A stretch of 64,000 nt of DNA from Alphaproteobacteria bacterium. Lineage in GTDB: Bacteria; Pseudomonadota; Alphaproteobacteria; UBA8366; GCA-2717185. The translations under genes were made by a program, and so were the position numbers. Below the pieces are notes generated by a model. That model was not told the DNA's origin. It did not search any database and worked only from the letters and a program-made list of their open reading frames with translations. How positions within the stretch are numbered: position 1 is the stretch's first letter; each line of letters opens with the position of its first letter. Positions 8,283 through 17,569 of this stretch are shown here, piece by piece. The stretch covers positions 372,001-436,000 of the forward strand of contig WLWY01000006.1 in NCBI GenBank assembly GCA_012103325.1. Reading direction: 5' to 3'.

Positions 8283-9659
8283 GGTCGCGCTAATCAGATC
8301 AGCCGTCTTGTCCAGCGTGTCGATCCTCGAACACGTCTCTATCAACGCTTCAAACTGATCCGGTGAGATCGGCAAGCCCGGCTTGAGTTCGCGGATCCGC
8401 TGCGCCTCTTCCTCGAAGTTCCAGATAAACTCGCGACCGGTCGCCACTTTGGTGAAGCTGCGGCCGTCCTTCATATGGATCGTCACGGTTGGTCCGAACA
8501 GCGTGTGTGCATGGACGGGCACTATGGTCACCCGCTTCATGAGGTCCAGGACCTCCGGCGGGTCGGCCTCACCAACACCGCGCGCTACATTTTTGAGCAG
8601 CGGGAAACCGCGCTTCACCACGCCATAGGCCGCGTAATAATGCGGGCTGTCGATCTTCGGCATGGTGCCGCGCGACGGAAAAGCGGGGCTCGGATACTGG
8701 GTTTCCAGGAAGTTGACCTGTGTAACGACCCGGTCGACGTCCGCCGGCTGAATATCCTGCTCCGCGCACAGCGCCGCGGTCACATCGACATGGGCAATGT
8801 TATAACCAGGCGTCGAATAGATCCGGTACAGCGTTTCCAGGAACATCCAGTCGTTGCCGAGACCCGCCGTCAGCGTGTCGAGACTGGTCGCATTGTCGCC
8901 CGTGAAGCTGTAGCGCAGCTTGCCCAGATTGTTGCCGGTGTAGGAATGATAGAAACCGCCCTCGCCTTCCAGCACCGTTTCGCCGCCGGGCGTGCCATGC
9001 CGCGCCATCGCCACGGCCAACAAGGCATTCCGCACCGCGCCACCTTCGCGCAGTGATTTGCCGCCGCTGCGCGCACCCTCGACATTGCCGCTGGCCAGAT
9101 TGACGCATTGTGTGATGGCGCCATGGATTTGCTCGGCGTCCAATCCGGTGATCTTGGCGATGGCGATGGCCGCACCGAAGATCCCGAAAACCGGACCGGG
9201 GTGAAACCCGCGCGACATCACCGTCGGAATGACGTCGGCCGCCATCCGCAGCATGACCTCGTAGCCCGCGACGATGCCGGTGATGTAATCCCGCCCCGAA
9301 GCGCCTTCGAGTTCGGCCGACACCAGCCCAGCGGGCAGGATCGCGCAGCCGGGATGGGTCAGCATACGGAACGTGTCCCACTTGCCGCCGGCAAACATCA
9401 TTTCCGAGTTGACCAGCGCCGCCCCCGCCTTGGTAAGGCGCACACCGTCGACCAGAACCGTCGCCGCACCGCCGCCGCCGGCCTCTTCCTCCTGCATCAT
9501 GCGCAGCGCCTGCTCGGCATCCGGCGTGTCGCGCCCGATCAGCGCCGACGCCAGCCCGTGCAAGGTCACACCCTTGGCCCGGTCCACCACGTCCGGCGGC
9601 AGGTCTTCGTACTTTAGCCCAGCCACCCATTCGGCAAACTGCCGGCTGATTGACGCCAT
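8268..9659 (-). CDS. MmgE/PrpD family protein
   Basis: A 463-residue protein of the MmgE/PrpD family, which includes 2-methylcitrate dehydratase, immune-responsive gene 1 type decarboxylases and iminodisuccinate epimerase. The N-terminus FAEWVAGLKYEDLPPDVVDR is typical, followed by a helical domain with NSEMMFAGGKWDTFRMLTHPG where the family usually has an H-rich D-D motif, and by FHPGPVFGIFGAAIA. No methylcitrate synthase or prpB lies nearby, so the methylcitrate role is not supported. The gene is convergent with the dehydrogenase, and its 5' side faces the TetR operon. The substrate is unknown. Confidence 0.85.
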   Translation of the reverse strand: MASISRQFAEWVAGLKYEDLPPDVVDRAKGVTLHGLASALIGRDTPDAEQALRMMQEEEAGGGGAATVLVDGVRLTKAGAALVNSEMMFAGGKWDTFRMLTHPGCAILPAGLVSAELEGASGRDYITGIVAGYEVMLRMAADVIPTVMSRGFHPGPVFGIFGAAIAIAKITGLDAEQIHGAITQCVNLASGNVEGARSGGKSLREGGAVRNALLAVAMARHGTPGGETVLEGEGGFYHSYTGNNLGKLRYSFTGDNATSLDTLTAGLGNDWMFLETLYRIYSTPGYNIAHVDVTAALCAEQDIQPADVDRVVTQVNFLETQYPSPAFPSRGTMPKIDSPHYYAAYGVVKRGFPLLKNVARGVGEADPPEVLDLMKRVTIVPVHAHTLFGPTVTIHMKDGRSFTKVATGREFIWNFEEEAQRIRELKPGLPISPDQFEALIETCSRIDTLDKTADLISATLVGD

Positions 9660-9742
9660 GCGCCGTCCTCCCCTGCTCGATTTGCGTCTTTGGGATGATG
9701 GTATCGCTTGTGGGACGCCATGAAAACGCTGGCTGGTAACTA

Positions 9743-9757
9743 CCGGTTATCTACCGG
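9743..9757. promoter_or_regulatory. Short dyad upstream of the MmgE/PrpD gene
   Basis: CCGGT-N5-ACCGG lies 84 bp upstream of the MmgE/PrpD start in the 194-bp region shared with the TetR operon. It could be an operator. There is no independent support. Confidence 0.2.
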
Positions 9758-9791
9758 GTGATTTGAGGGGGTGTAAAAAAACGCTTGATTA

Positions 9792-9827
9792 TGAACGGCG
9801 TTCAATATACGTTTTGAACATTGTTCA
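9792..9827 (+). promoter_or_regulatory. Two matching dyads, probable TetR autoregulatory operator
   Basis: Two palindromes with the same arms, TGAACGGCGTTCA at 9792-9804 and TGAACATTGTTCA at 9815-9827, are centred 23 bp apart. The second ends 27 bp before the TetR start. Two identical-arm boxes on about the same helical face directly upstream of a TetR gene are the usual form of an autoregulatory operator controlling the operon that follows. Confidence 0.6.
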
Positions 9828-9853
9828 TTATTGACCGAACAAAGGACGGAAAA

Positions 9854-10465
9854 ATGGCGCGCAGAGCCGATCATAGCCGCGAAGAGCTTTACGAGAATGC
9901 CCTTCAGGCGGCGCGGCAGATCGTCGAGGCGGACGGCTACCGGGCCCTGACGGCCCGCAATGTCGCAGACGCCATCGGTTATTCGCCGGGCACGCTGTAT
10001 AACGTGTTCGAGAATCTCGACGATCTGATCGTCCATCTCAACGGGCGCACGCTGGACACGCTGCACGACAGGCTCGCCCCGCAGCAACAAGCGGAAACGC
10101 CGGAAGCCGCGCTCGGCAAACTGCTCGACGGTTATCTGGGCTTCCTGGAAGCGCATCCCAACCTGTGGAACGTGCTGTTCGAGTACAGCCTGCCACGCGG
10201 CCAGCAGCCGCCGGACTGGTATACGAGGAAGGTCAACAAGGTTCTCGGCCTTCTCGAAGCGGCCCTGTCTCCGCTATTCCCCGACGGCGACTCCGACGCG
10301 ACCGGTCACGCGGCGCGGATTCTCTGGGCCGGCCTGCACGGTATCTGTTCCCTGTCCGACAGCGGCAAGCTGCAGGTTGTCACCACGCAATCCGTCCGCG
10401 CGATGGCCGAAGGGCTCGTGGCGAACTACGTCACGGGCCTTCGGGTCAATCTCGGGAGGCAATAG
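9854..10465 (+). CDS. TetR-family transcriptional regulator
   Basis: About 203 residues. The N-terminal HTH (residues 10-55) has the usual layout: a helix ending AARQIVEADGYRALTARNVADAIG, then YSPGTLYNVFENLDDLIVHL. The C-terminal ligand domain includes YLGFLEAHPNLWNVLFEY, as in TetR_C members. I chose the ATG at 9854 (MARRADHSREEL) with AAAGGA upstream. The upstream in-frame start at 9821 lies within the palindromic operator. It is first in a plus-strand series of six genes, with only 3 bp before the lipase gene, and probably represses that operon. The ligand may be a fatty acid or lysolipid, by context only. Confidence 0.88.
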   Translation: MARRADHSREELYENALQAARQIVEADGYRALTARNVADAIGYSPGTLYNVFENLDDLIVHLNGRTLDTLHDRLAPQQQAETPEAALGKLLDGYLGFLEAHPNLWNVLFEYSLPRGQQPPDWYTRKVNKVLGLLEAALSPLFPDGDSDATGHAARILWAGLHGICSLSDSGKLQVVTTQSVRAMAEGLVANYVTGLRVNLGRQ

Positions 10466-10468
10466 GTC

Positions 10469-11395
10469 ATGAGCGCTTCATCGCTTCTTCGCCTTCCCTG
10501 CGGACAAGAGGGTACGCACCCGTCACTTCCAATGCCGACCTTCGGAGGCTTGCAATTCTGGCGGGACACGCGTGTCAACGCGGGCTGGCGGATACAGCAA
10601 AACATCCGGACGGGGGCCGCGCGCCTGCTGGATCCGGCAAACCGGCAACAGTGCCGCGGCGACGAAAATTCCTGCCTCGCCCGTCTCGATGCGCTCAAGG
10701 CATCGCGTGGGATCGAACCGGCAAGCGATCACACCGTCCTGCTGCTACACGGCATCGCACGGTCGACAGGCACATTCAGAAAGCTGGAGGACGCGCTCCG
10801 CAATCAAGGCTATGACGCAACCGCCATCAGCTATCCCAGCACACGAACCGACATCGAAACCCACGCCGACGGTCTCGAAACGCTGCTGAGCCGGCTGGAC
10901 CGCACGAAAACCGTCTCCTTCGTCACGCACAGCATGGGCGCGCTCGTCTTGCGGCACACATTGTCCCGGAAGGCGGACTGGATGGAACGGATAACGGTCG
11001 GCAGAATCGTCATGATCGCACCGCCCAACCAAGGCGCCGCCGTCGCCGGTTTTCTGAAGAACATATCGCTCTACCGATGGCTCTATGGACCGTCGGGGCA
11101 ACAGCTCGTGCCCGGGACGGTCGCGGACATGCCCGGTCTCGAGGGGCGGGAAGTCGCCGTCATCGCCGGCGGCCGCGGAAACGGCAAAGGCTTCAATCCA
11201 TTTTTACCCGGCGACGACGACGGCACCGTAACCGTCGCCGAAACTGAACTCGATGGCGTCCGGGACCGGATCGTCATCTCCTCCACGCACAACGGAATTT
11301 CCAACCACCCCGACACCGTCAATGCGACCACCACTTTTTTGAGATCCGGCGGTCTTCGGGTGTCATCAACAGCAACAGGAGAAAAAAATGCATAA
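10469..11395 (+). CDS. Alpha/beta hydrolase, lipase-like
   Basis: A 308-residue alpha/beta hydrolase. The oxyanion segment VLLLHGIARSTGTF (about residues 90-103) and the nucleophile elbow FVTHSMGALVLRHTL (Ser near residue 154) are plain. The usual first Gly of GxSxG is Thr, as in several bacterial lipase/PGAP1-like members. A distal STHNGISNHPDT supplies the candidate catalytic His. There is no obvious signal peptide. GGGAGG lies nine bases before the ATG at 10469, within the 3' end of the TetR gene. It overlaps the next gene by 8 bp. Together with the downstream LplT-PlsC-Aas fusion it suggests phospholipid deacylation and repair; the exact substrate is unknown. Confidence 0.8.
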   Translation: MSASSLLRLPCGQEGTHPSLPMPTFGGLQFWRDTRVNAGWRIQQNIRTGAARLLDPANRQQCRGDENSCLARLDALKASRGIEPASDHTVLLLHGIARSTGTFRKLEDALRNQGYDATAISYPSTRTDIETHADGLETLLSRLDRTKTVSFVTHSMGALVLRHTLSRKADWMERITVGRIVMIAPPNQGAAVAGFLKNISLYRWLYGPSGQQLVPGTVADMPGLEGREVAVIAGGRGNGKGFNPFLPGDDDGTVTVAETELDGVRDRIVISSTHNGISNHPDTVNATTTFLRSGGLRVSSTATGEKNA

Positions 11396-11837
11396 TTTGT
11401 TCAAAGCCGGGATAATCGCTCTCGTCGCCGGTCAGGTGACAGCCGTATCGGCCACCGCATCCGCGAACAGTCAGACTCGCGCCTCAAAGGCATCAGCGGC
11501 AGCTCTGAGTCATATCGCCGATGGCAGCGTGTCGATCGTTCGCGGCAGCGGCACGATCCTCGAAGGCAGTTTCGAATTGGTCGTCGCATCCGCCACTTTC
11601 GTTGGCGACAGCACGGTCGTCGTGCTCAAGAATGTGTCGACCGGCGCGGAAATCGTTCTTGAAACGGCGGGCGAAGGCCTCCAGAAAATCTCTGAATTCA
11701 CGGGGCACACGGTGCAGACCGTCGCCACATCCGCCGGCACGATCATAACCGAAGGTGCGAAAGTCGTCCTTTTCATTCCCAAAAAGACGGTTGGCGCCCT
11801 CTTCGAAGCGTCGAACTATAAGGGGCAGGAACAATGA
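11388..11837 (+). CDS. Small exported hypothetical protein
   Basis: A 149-residue protein with a Sec signal peptide (LFKAGIIALVAGQVTAVSATASA, cleavage probably after residues 25-27). The mature part is Ala, Ser, Thr and Val rich with amphipathic periodicity, for example FELVVASATFVGDSTVVVLK, and ends KKTVGALFEASNYKGQEQ. It overlaps the lipase by 8 bp and the DUF2145 gene by 4 bp, so all three are translationally coupled. I do not recognise a named family. The co-occurrence of such a small protein with DUF2145 suggests a joint envelope role. Confidence 0.75.
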   Translation: MHNLFKAGIIALVAGQVTAVSATASANSQTRASKASAAALSHIADGSVSIVRGSGTILEGSFELVVASATFVGDSTVVVLKNVSTGAEIVLETAGEGLQKISEFTGHTVQTVATSAGTIITEGAKVVLFIPKKTVGALFEASNYKGQEQ

Positions 11838-12700
11838 ACCCGAAAGCGGGAATTCTGGCTCTTGGCCTCTGCATGACCATCGGAATCAGCCATCATGCAG
11901 CGGCCGGCCAGAGCTGTGCCGCCCACGATATCACCGTCGGCGAGTTGCAATCGGCCCTTCATGTGGCAACCAAGGTTCGGACCGTTCTCGCTCAGGACAA
12001 ATCCGAATTCGCGCTGATCGCGCGAGTCGGGAGCGATATCTCCGCCCATGGGCTCGAGTTCACGCATTTCGGGTTTGCCCAAAAACGGGATAGGGACGGC
12101 GAGTGGGTTGTCGTGCACCAGCTAAATCCGTGCGCATCGGCAGAGTCCGGCCTTTTCCTGCAAGGTTTGGGCACCTTCATGCTGGACGACTTGCTGACGC
12201 ATGACGTGCTTGTCGTCACGCTGAGCGAAGCGATCAGCCGACAGCTCGAGCAGGTCTTCGCGGAAAACGGACCACATAAATTCTACGACCCGCAGTACAA
12301 TATGATTTCCTATCCGGGGACGCCCGTGAAATATCAGAACTCGAATGAATGGCTGCTTGAACTTCTGGCAAAAGCCCAGGCCGGTGCCGAAGGCGTGGCC
12401 ATCGAGACCAGAACCGACGCGCATCGCTTCTATATCGAACGCGGCTTCAGGGGGTCCATTATTCGGATTTCGCCGTTGCGCCGCGCCGTCGCTTCGAGAG
12501 TATCGAAGAATATCCGGTTCGACGACCATCCTGAAACGAGCCACAGCAGCGGCCGATACGAAGTGGTGTCCGTCAAATCGATCGTCGACTACTTACAGGT
12601 AACGGGAGATGCTTCGAAAATCAGGAGAATTCAGGGAAGCTATCGCCGCGCCGACCGTCGGCCGAACGATCCTTCAAACGACGAAACCGCGAGCGACTGA
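11834..12700 (+). CDS. DUF2145 family exported protein
   Basis: A 288-residue protein with a signal peptide (MNPKAGILALGLCMTIGISH, cleavage probably near AAAGQ). The mature part matches my memory of DUF2145: RVGSDISAHGLEFTHFGFAQ, then VVVHQLNPCASAESGLF, LGTFMLDDLL and YQNSNEWLLELLAKA. The His-Phe-Gly and later Tyr-Gln-Asn-Ser-Asn-Glu-Trp segments look like an active-site framework of a papain/NlpC-like fold, but this is inference. The C-terminal 40 residues are charged and probably disordered. It overlaps the previous gene by 4 bp and precedes the LplT-PlsC-Aas gene by 25 bp. Confidence 0.75.
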   Translation: MNPKAGILALGLCMTIGISHHAAAGQSCAAHDITVGELQSALHVATKVRTVLAQDKSEFALIARVGSDISAHGLEFTHFGFAQKRDRDGEWVVVHQLNPCASAESGLFLQGLGTFMLDDLLTHDVLVVTLSEAISRQLEQVFAENGPHKFYDPQYNMISYPGTPVKYQNSNEWLLELLAKAQAGAEGVAIETRTDAHRFYIERGFRGSIIRISPLRRAVASRVSKNIRFDDHPETSHSSGRYEVVSVKSIVDYLQVTGDASKIRRIQGSYRRADRRPNDPSNDETASD

Positions 12701-12725
12701 ACGCAGTATCGGCGAGGAGCAAGAG

Positions 12726-15700
12726 ATGTCGGAAAACCAAATCCATCTGCTGTCGACCAAGCGATTCCTGCCGCTGTTCGTCACGCAGGCGCTCGGCGCG
12801 CTGAACGACAATCTGTTCAAGAACGCGCTGGCCTTGCTAATCATCTACCGGATCGCCGAGGCGGCGGACATCAATGGACAGATCATGGTCACCATCGCCG
12901 GCGGCATTTTCATCCTGCCGTTCTTCCTGTTCTCCGCCGTGGCGGGCCAGATCGCCGACAAGTTCGAAAAATCCCGTTTGATCCGGATTATCAAGGCGGC
13001 CGAAGTCGTCATCATGGCGCTGGCGGCGGTCGGGTTCGTCTTCGGCAATGTGTATTTCCTGCTGACCGTCCTGTTCCTGATGGGCATGCAATCGTCGTTC
13101 TTCGGCCCGATCAAATACGGCATCCTTCCCGACCATCTGGCGAAAGACGAGCTGATCGGCGGCAATGCCCTCATCGAGGCGGGGACGTTTCTCGCCATTC
13201 TCATCGGCACGATTGCGGGCGGGCTGCTGATCCTGCAGCAGGGCGGCATCGCCGTTGTTTCCAGCGGCGTAATCCTTCTTGCGATCCTCGGCCTGGCCAG
13301 CAGTTTCGCCATTCCGAAAGCGCCGGCACCTGCCCCAACGCTCAAGATCAATCCCAACTTCCTGGCGGAGACCGGGGCGCTCGTCAAAATGGCCGCCGAT
13401 CAACGGGACATTTTCCTCTCCATCCTCGGCATTTCCTGGTTCTGGCTCGTTGGCGCGACCTTCCTGGCCCAGTTTCCGGCCTTCGCCAAGGACATCCTGT
13501 CTGCCGACGAGACCGTCGTTACGCTGTTCCTGACCTTGTTCTCTGTCGGTATCGCCATCGGGTCGCTGCTCTGCAACAAGCTGCTCAAGGGAAACATCTC
13601 CGCGAAATATGTTCCCCTCGCTGCCATCGGCATGGCGGCTTTTATCACCGATCTTTATTTCGCCAGCCAGGCTCACACGCCATCGCCATCGCTGATTTCA
13701 GCCTTCGCTTTCTTATCGGAACCGGCGAATTGGCGGATCGTGTTCGATCTGCTCGCCATATCGGTCTGCGGCGGGCTTTTCATCGTACCGCTCTACGCCA
13801 TCCTGCAGACCCGCAGCGAGGAGGCCTTTCGCTCCCGGATGGTCGCCGCGAACAACATCATGAATGCCCTGTTCATGGTCACCGGCGCGCTGGCGGCGAC
13901 AGCGATGCTGGCGGCAAGCTTCTCGGTTCCGGAAGTCTTCCTGGCCCTGGCGGTCCTGAACGGCTTCGTCGCCCTCTATATCTGCCGCCTGCTGCCCGAC
14001 GCCCTGATCAAAGCCTTCCTGATTTCCACCCTGAAGCTCTTCTACAGGGTCGAGGTCCGCGGCCTGGAGCATTACGGCAAGGCCGGCGACCGGGCGGTCA
14101 TCGTCGTCAACCATGTCTCTTTCCTCGACGCCGTGCTGCTTGCAGCATACCTGCCGGTAAAGCCGCTCTTCGCAATTGACACGCACCATGCCGAGGCATG
14201 GTGGATCAAACCCTTCCTGCGGCTCGTCGACGCCTTTCCCATGGACCCGACCAACCCGATGGCAACCAAGTCGCTGATCAAGGCCGTGCGGGAGGACCGC
14301 CATTGCGTTATTTTTCCCGAAGGCCGCATCACGGTCACCGGGGCGCTGATGAAAATCTACGAAGGCCCCGGCATGATCGCCGACAAGGCCGACGCGATGC
14401 TGGTGCCGATCCGCATCGACGGGGCGCAATACAGCCCCTTCTCGCGCCTCAAGGGAAAGGTCCGCATTCGCTGGTTTCCGAAAATCACCGTGACGATCAT
14501 GCCGCCCCGACGGTTCGACATCGCCGAGGAGATCGTCGGCCGCGAGCGGCGGCAGATGGCGGGCGTAAAGCTGTACGATGTGATGAGCGAAATGGTCTTC
14601 GAAACCTGCGACCGCCGGCAAACCCTATTCGAGGCGTTGCTGGACGCGCAGTCCCTGAACGGCAGAAAACATGTCATTGCCGAGGATGTCGAACGCCAGC
14701 CGATCTCATACGGCCGCCTGGTCACGGGTGCGCTCGTGCTGGGCCGGACGCTCGCCCGGGTGACAAAGCCCGGCCAATATGTCGGCTTCCTGTTGCCGAA
14801 TTCGGTCGGCGCGATTGTCACCTTCTTTGCGCTGCAGGCGTTCGGGCGAGTCCCGGCCATGCTGAATTTCTCCACCGGCACCGCGAACATGCAGGCGGCG
14901 CTCACCGCCGGCAACATCGAAACGGTCGTAACGTCGCGCCGCTTCGTGGAACTCGGCAAGCTGGAGGACGCCGTCGCCGCCCTCGGGACCCAGGCGGAGA
15001 TCGTGTATCTCGAAGATGTGCGGCAGGAGATTTCCCTTATCGACAAACTGTTGGGCCTGTTCTCACGCCATTTCGCGCGGTCCATCCACGAAAGCCACGC
15101 CGCCCCGCCCGACGCGCCGGCGGTTATCCTGTTCACGTCGGGATCGGAAGGCACGCCGAAGGGAGTCGTGCTGAGCCACGAGAACCTGTTGGCCAACCGC
15201 TATCAGCTGGCCGCACGGATCGACTTCAATCCCACGGACACCGTGTTCAACGCCTTGCCCATCTTTCATTCCTTCGGCCTCACCGGCGGCACGTTGCTGC
15301 CCATGCTGTCGGGCGTGAAGACGTTTCTCTACCCCTCACCGTTGCATTACCGGATCGTGCCGGCCCTGGTCTACGACACCAATGCGACGATCATGTTCGG
15401 CACCGATACGTTCCTGACCGGCTATGCAAGGGTGGCGCACCCCTACGACTTCTACAGCCTGCGTTACGTTTTCGCCGGTGCGGAGAAGGTCAAGGACGAG
15501 ACGCGCCGCGTCTGGTCCGACAAATTCGGCCTGCGCATTCTGGAAGGCTATGGCGCCACCGAAACGGCACCGGTGATCGCGGCCAACACCCCGATGCATT
15601 TCAAGGCGAGGACCGTAGGGCGTGCGATGCCGGGCATCGAATGCGAACTGGAGCCGGTGCCGGGGATCGAGGAAGGCGGCAAACTGATCGTGTCCGGCCC

Positions 15701-16142
15701 GAACGTCATGCTGGGCTATCTACGCGCCGAGAATCCCGGCGTTCTGGAAGCGACGGAGAACAACCGCTACGACACCGGAGACATCGTCACGATCGACGGC
15801 GAAGGCTTCATCACCATCCAGGGCCGCGCCAAACGCTTCGCCAAAATCGCCGGCGAAATGGTGTCGCTGACCGCCGTCGAAGCCCTGGCCGCCGCCGTCT
15901 GGCCGAACCACATGCACGCCGCCATGAGCATTCCGGATGCCCGCAAGGGCGAACAGATCGTCCTGCTGACCGAAAACCCGGACGCTGTCCGTGCCGAATT
16001 GTCGAACCACGCCCAGTCGAACGGCATGTCCGAACTCGCCGTGCCCCGCACCGTGCAAACGGTTGCCGCCATTCCCGTGCTGGGCACAGGCAAGGTGGAC
16101 TATGTCGGCGTCGGGGCGCTGCTCTCCACGACAGCGGTTTGA
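12726..16142 (+). CDS. aas: LplT-PlsC-Aas triple fusion: lysophospholipid transporter/acyltransferase/acyl-ACP synthetase
   Basis: A 1138-residue fusion. Residues 1-410 form an MFS-type LplT domain (FVTQALGALNDNLFKNALALL). Residues about 430-620 form a PlsC acyltransferase with HX4D seen in NHVSFLD near 461 and FPEGRIT near 531. Residues about 640-1138 form an AMP-binding domain with ILFTSGSEGTPKGVVLSHENL split over 798-818 and the later YDTGDIV. In E. coli, LplT flips lysophosphatidylethanolamine inward and Aas re-acylates it. Here both are one inner-membrane polypeptide, as in other proteobacteria. I chose the ATG at 12726, with GAGGAG upstream, since the 39 extra codons upstream overlap the DUF2145 gene out of phase. 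Confidence 0.92.
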   Translation: MSENQIHLLSTKRFLPLFVTQALGALNDNLFKNALALLIIYRIAEAADINGQIMVTIAGGIFILPFFLFSAVAGQIADKFEKSRLIRIIKAAEVVIMALAAVGFVFGNVYFLLTVLFLMGMQSSFFGPIKYGILPDHLAKDELIGGNALIEAGTFLAILIGTIAGGLLILQQGGIAVVSSGVILLAILGLASSFAIPKAPAPAPTLKINPNFLAETGALVKMAADQRDIFLSILGISWFWLVGATFLAQFPAFAKDILSADETVVTLFLTLFSVGIAIGSLLCNKLLKGNISAKYVPLAAIGMAAFITDLYFASQAHTPSPSLISAFAFLSEPANWRIVFDLLAISVCGGLFIVPLYAILQTRSEEAFRSRMVAANNIMNALFMVTGALAATAMLAASFSVPEVFLALAVLNGFVALYICRLLPDALIKAFLISTLKLFYRVEVRGLEHYGKAGDRAVIVVNHVSFLDAVLLAAYLPVKPLFAIDTHHAEAWWIKPFLRLVDAFPMDPTNPMATKSLIKAVREDRHCVIFPEGRITVTGALMKIYEGPGMIADKADAMLVPIRIDGAQYSPFSRLKGKVRIRWFPKITVTIMPPRRFDIAEEIVGRERRQMAGVKLYDVMSEMVFETCDRRQTLFEALLDAQSLNGRKHVIAEDVERQPISYGRLVTGALVLGRTLARVTKPGQYVGFLLPNSVGAIVTFFALQAFGRVPAMLNFSTGTANMQAALTAGNIETVVTSRRFVELGKLEDAVAALGTQAEIVYLEDVRQEISLIDKLLGLFSRHFARSIHESHAAPPDAPAVILFTSGSEGTPKGVVLSHENLLANRYQLAARIDFNPTDTVFNALPIFHSFGLTGGTLLPMLSGVKTFLYPSPLHYRIVPALVYDTNATIMFGTDTFLTGYARVAHPYDFYSLRYVFAGAEKVKDETRRVWSDKFGLRILEGYGATETAPVIAANTPMHFKARTVGRAMPGIECELEPVPGIEEGGKLIVSGPNVMLGYLRAENPGVLEATENNRYDTGDIVTIDGEGFITIQGRAKRFAKIAGEMVSLTAVEALAAAVWPNHMHAAMSIPDARKGEQIVLLTENPDAVRAELSNHAQSNGMSELAVPRTVQTVAAIPVLGTGKVDYVGVGALLSTTAV

Positions 16143-16151
16143 GCCCGAATC

Positions 16152-16940
16152 ATGGACCGCCTGACATTCACGCACCGCATCCTGATCCTGGGCATAATGT
16201 TCAGCGCGACACTGGCCGCGCTTGGCTTCGTCCCCCCTATTCCGCAAGACCCGAACTACCACAACCTTGCCGATCCGCGGCCTTATCTAGGTATTCCGAA
16301 TTTCGGCGACGTTACCTCGAATGCCGGATTCCTGATTGTCGGCGTCCTCGGTCTCATGACGGTTCTGGGGCGGAAGGGCAGAGAAATATTCACCAACCGA
16401 ACGGACGCGTTGCCCTACATCGTGTTCTTCGCCGGTGTCGGTTTGGTCAGCATCGGATCAAGCTACTATCACCTCGTGCCCGACAATGACCGGCTGTTCT
16501 GGGACCGCCTGCCGATGACAATCGCCTTCACGGCCTTGTTCTCGGCAATCGTCGCCGACCGTATCGACCGCACCACCGGCATAAAATGGCTGTTGCCGAT
16601 ACTCATCGCCCTCGGGATCGCCAGCCTGCTCTATTGGGACTGGACCGAGAGCCAGGGCCGCGGCGATTTGCGGTTCTATGGACTCGTGCAGTTCTATCCG
16701 ATGATTGCGCTTCCGGTGATCTGCTGGCTGTTCCCGAAGGCGCGCTATACCGGCGGCGGTTATCTGATCTGGGTAATCTTCTGGTACGCGGCGGCCAAGG
16801 TTCTGGAATATTTCGACGCTGAAATCCTCGCCTTGCTCGGCGGCGCGGTTAGCGGCCACAGCTTGAAACACCTCGCGGCCGCCATGGCGACGCTTGCTGT
16901 GCTGAGGATGGTCGCGGGTTCACGGCGCCCTGCCGTGTAG
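16152..16940 (+). CDS. Ceramidase-like integral membrane hydrolase (CREST superfamily)
   Basis: A 262-residue protein with about seven hydrophobic segments. The CREST/alkaline-ceramidase motifs are visible: S-x3-H as GSSYYH near residues 101-106, an Asp in FWDRLPMT, and H-x3-H as GHSLKHLAAA near residues 235-244. These residues bind zinc in alkaline ceramidases. The family hydrolyses amides or related bonds of membrane lipids, so the substrate here could be a ceramide or another acyl-amide lipid. It starts 9 bp after the Aas stop and closes the lipid operon. The N-terminal loop DPNYHNLADPRPYLGIPNFG is typical of bacterial members. Confidence 0.82.
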   Translation: MDRLTFTHRILILGIMFSATLAALGFVPPIPQDPNYHNLADPRPYLGIPNFGDVTSNAGFLIVGVLGLMTVLGRKGREIFTNRTDALPYIVFFAGVGLVSIGSSYYHLVPDNDRLFWDRLPMTIAFTALFSAIVADRIDRTTGIKWLLPILIALGIASLLYWDWTESQGRGDLRFYGLVQFYPMIALPVICWLFPKARYTGGGYLIWVIFWYAAAKVLEYFDAEILALLGGAVSGHSLKHLAAAMATLAVLRMVAGSRRPAV

Positions 16941-16992
16941 GATGCGAATTCGAAAACGCCGGACGAGCGCTCAAATTGAGCCGCAAAAATAT

Positions 16993-17532
16993 TTAGTCTA
17001 AATGAACTGTCCTACCCTGTTCGAAGAGGGCGCAGGTAAGAAGCTCTTGCCACAACAGGCGTTCCGGTTCTTGATTTTTGGTTATTTGGATTCCGTCTTT
17101 GGTTCCATGATCTATTCCCTTAGCATAGTTCTGTGAACCATTTTTCCAAAAATTATTCGAACATGATTCAAAATTTGAGAAAAAATCTTCCGCAAGGACT
17201 CCATAGGACTGCACTTGTTCGATAAACAAAAACAAATGCTCTGCTACGAAATTTATTATGCGGTCTTCGTTATCTTTCTTCTTTTCAGATTTTATCTTCC
17301 TAAGTTCTTTTGTGGACAGAATTTGGACAAAACCACGTATATATCCGTGTAGATATCCATTATTTAGAATAGGTTTAAAAAATATACTATGTTCTTGGTG
17401 TTATTCAATTATTTCCATTTGTATTCTTATAGCTAATACTATTGGAGATCCTACATTCCATAAATTTTCGTCGTCGATCCATTCATCCTTCGAAAAATTG
17501 AACATCTGTGCAATCTTCGAAAAATTGAACAT
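16993..17532 (-). pseudogene. AT-rich accessory gene interrupted by an in-frame TAA
   Basis: Reading the minus strand from the ATG at 17532 gives 179 codons that look like one protein, except that codon 44 (17401-17403) is TAA. AAGGA lies eight bases before the ATG. The first part reads MFNFSKIAQMFNFSKDEW and so on to RIQMEIIE; the part after the stop continues HQEHSIFFKPILNNGYLHGY and ends EQGRTVHLD. Composition is strongly AT-rich, unlike the neighbours, and the charge and hydrophobic pattern is natural on both sides of the stop. A 27-bp tandem duplication repeats the start codon region. I do not recognise the family. It may be a pseudogene, or a sequencing error may have created the stop. 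Confidence 0.55.
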
Positions 17533-17541
17533 CTGTGTGAT
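17488..17541 (-). repeat. 27-bp tandem duplication over the start of the AT-rich gene
   Basis: Two 27-bp copies (17488-17514 and 17515-17541) match at 25 of 27 positions. Each carries an in-frame ATG and encodes MFNFSK, so the duplication gave the gene a second start codon (17532 and 17505) without changing frame. Confidence 0.85.
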
Positions 17542-17569
17542 CCTTGATCCTCAATCATGGGCCAATTAC

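Noticed and set aside
14198..16489. 763-codon open frame on the plus strand inside the LplT-PlsC-Aas gene
   Set aside because: It is an out-of-phase shadow of a clearly homologous protein, Arg/His/Pro-rich and without domains.
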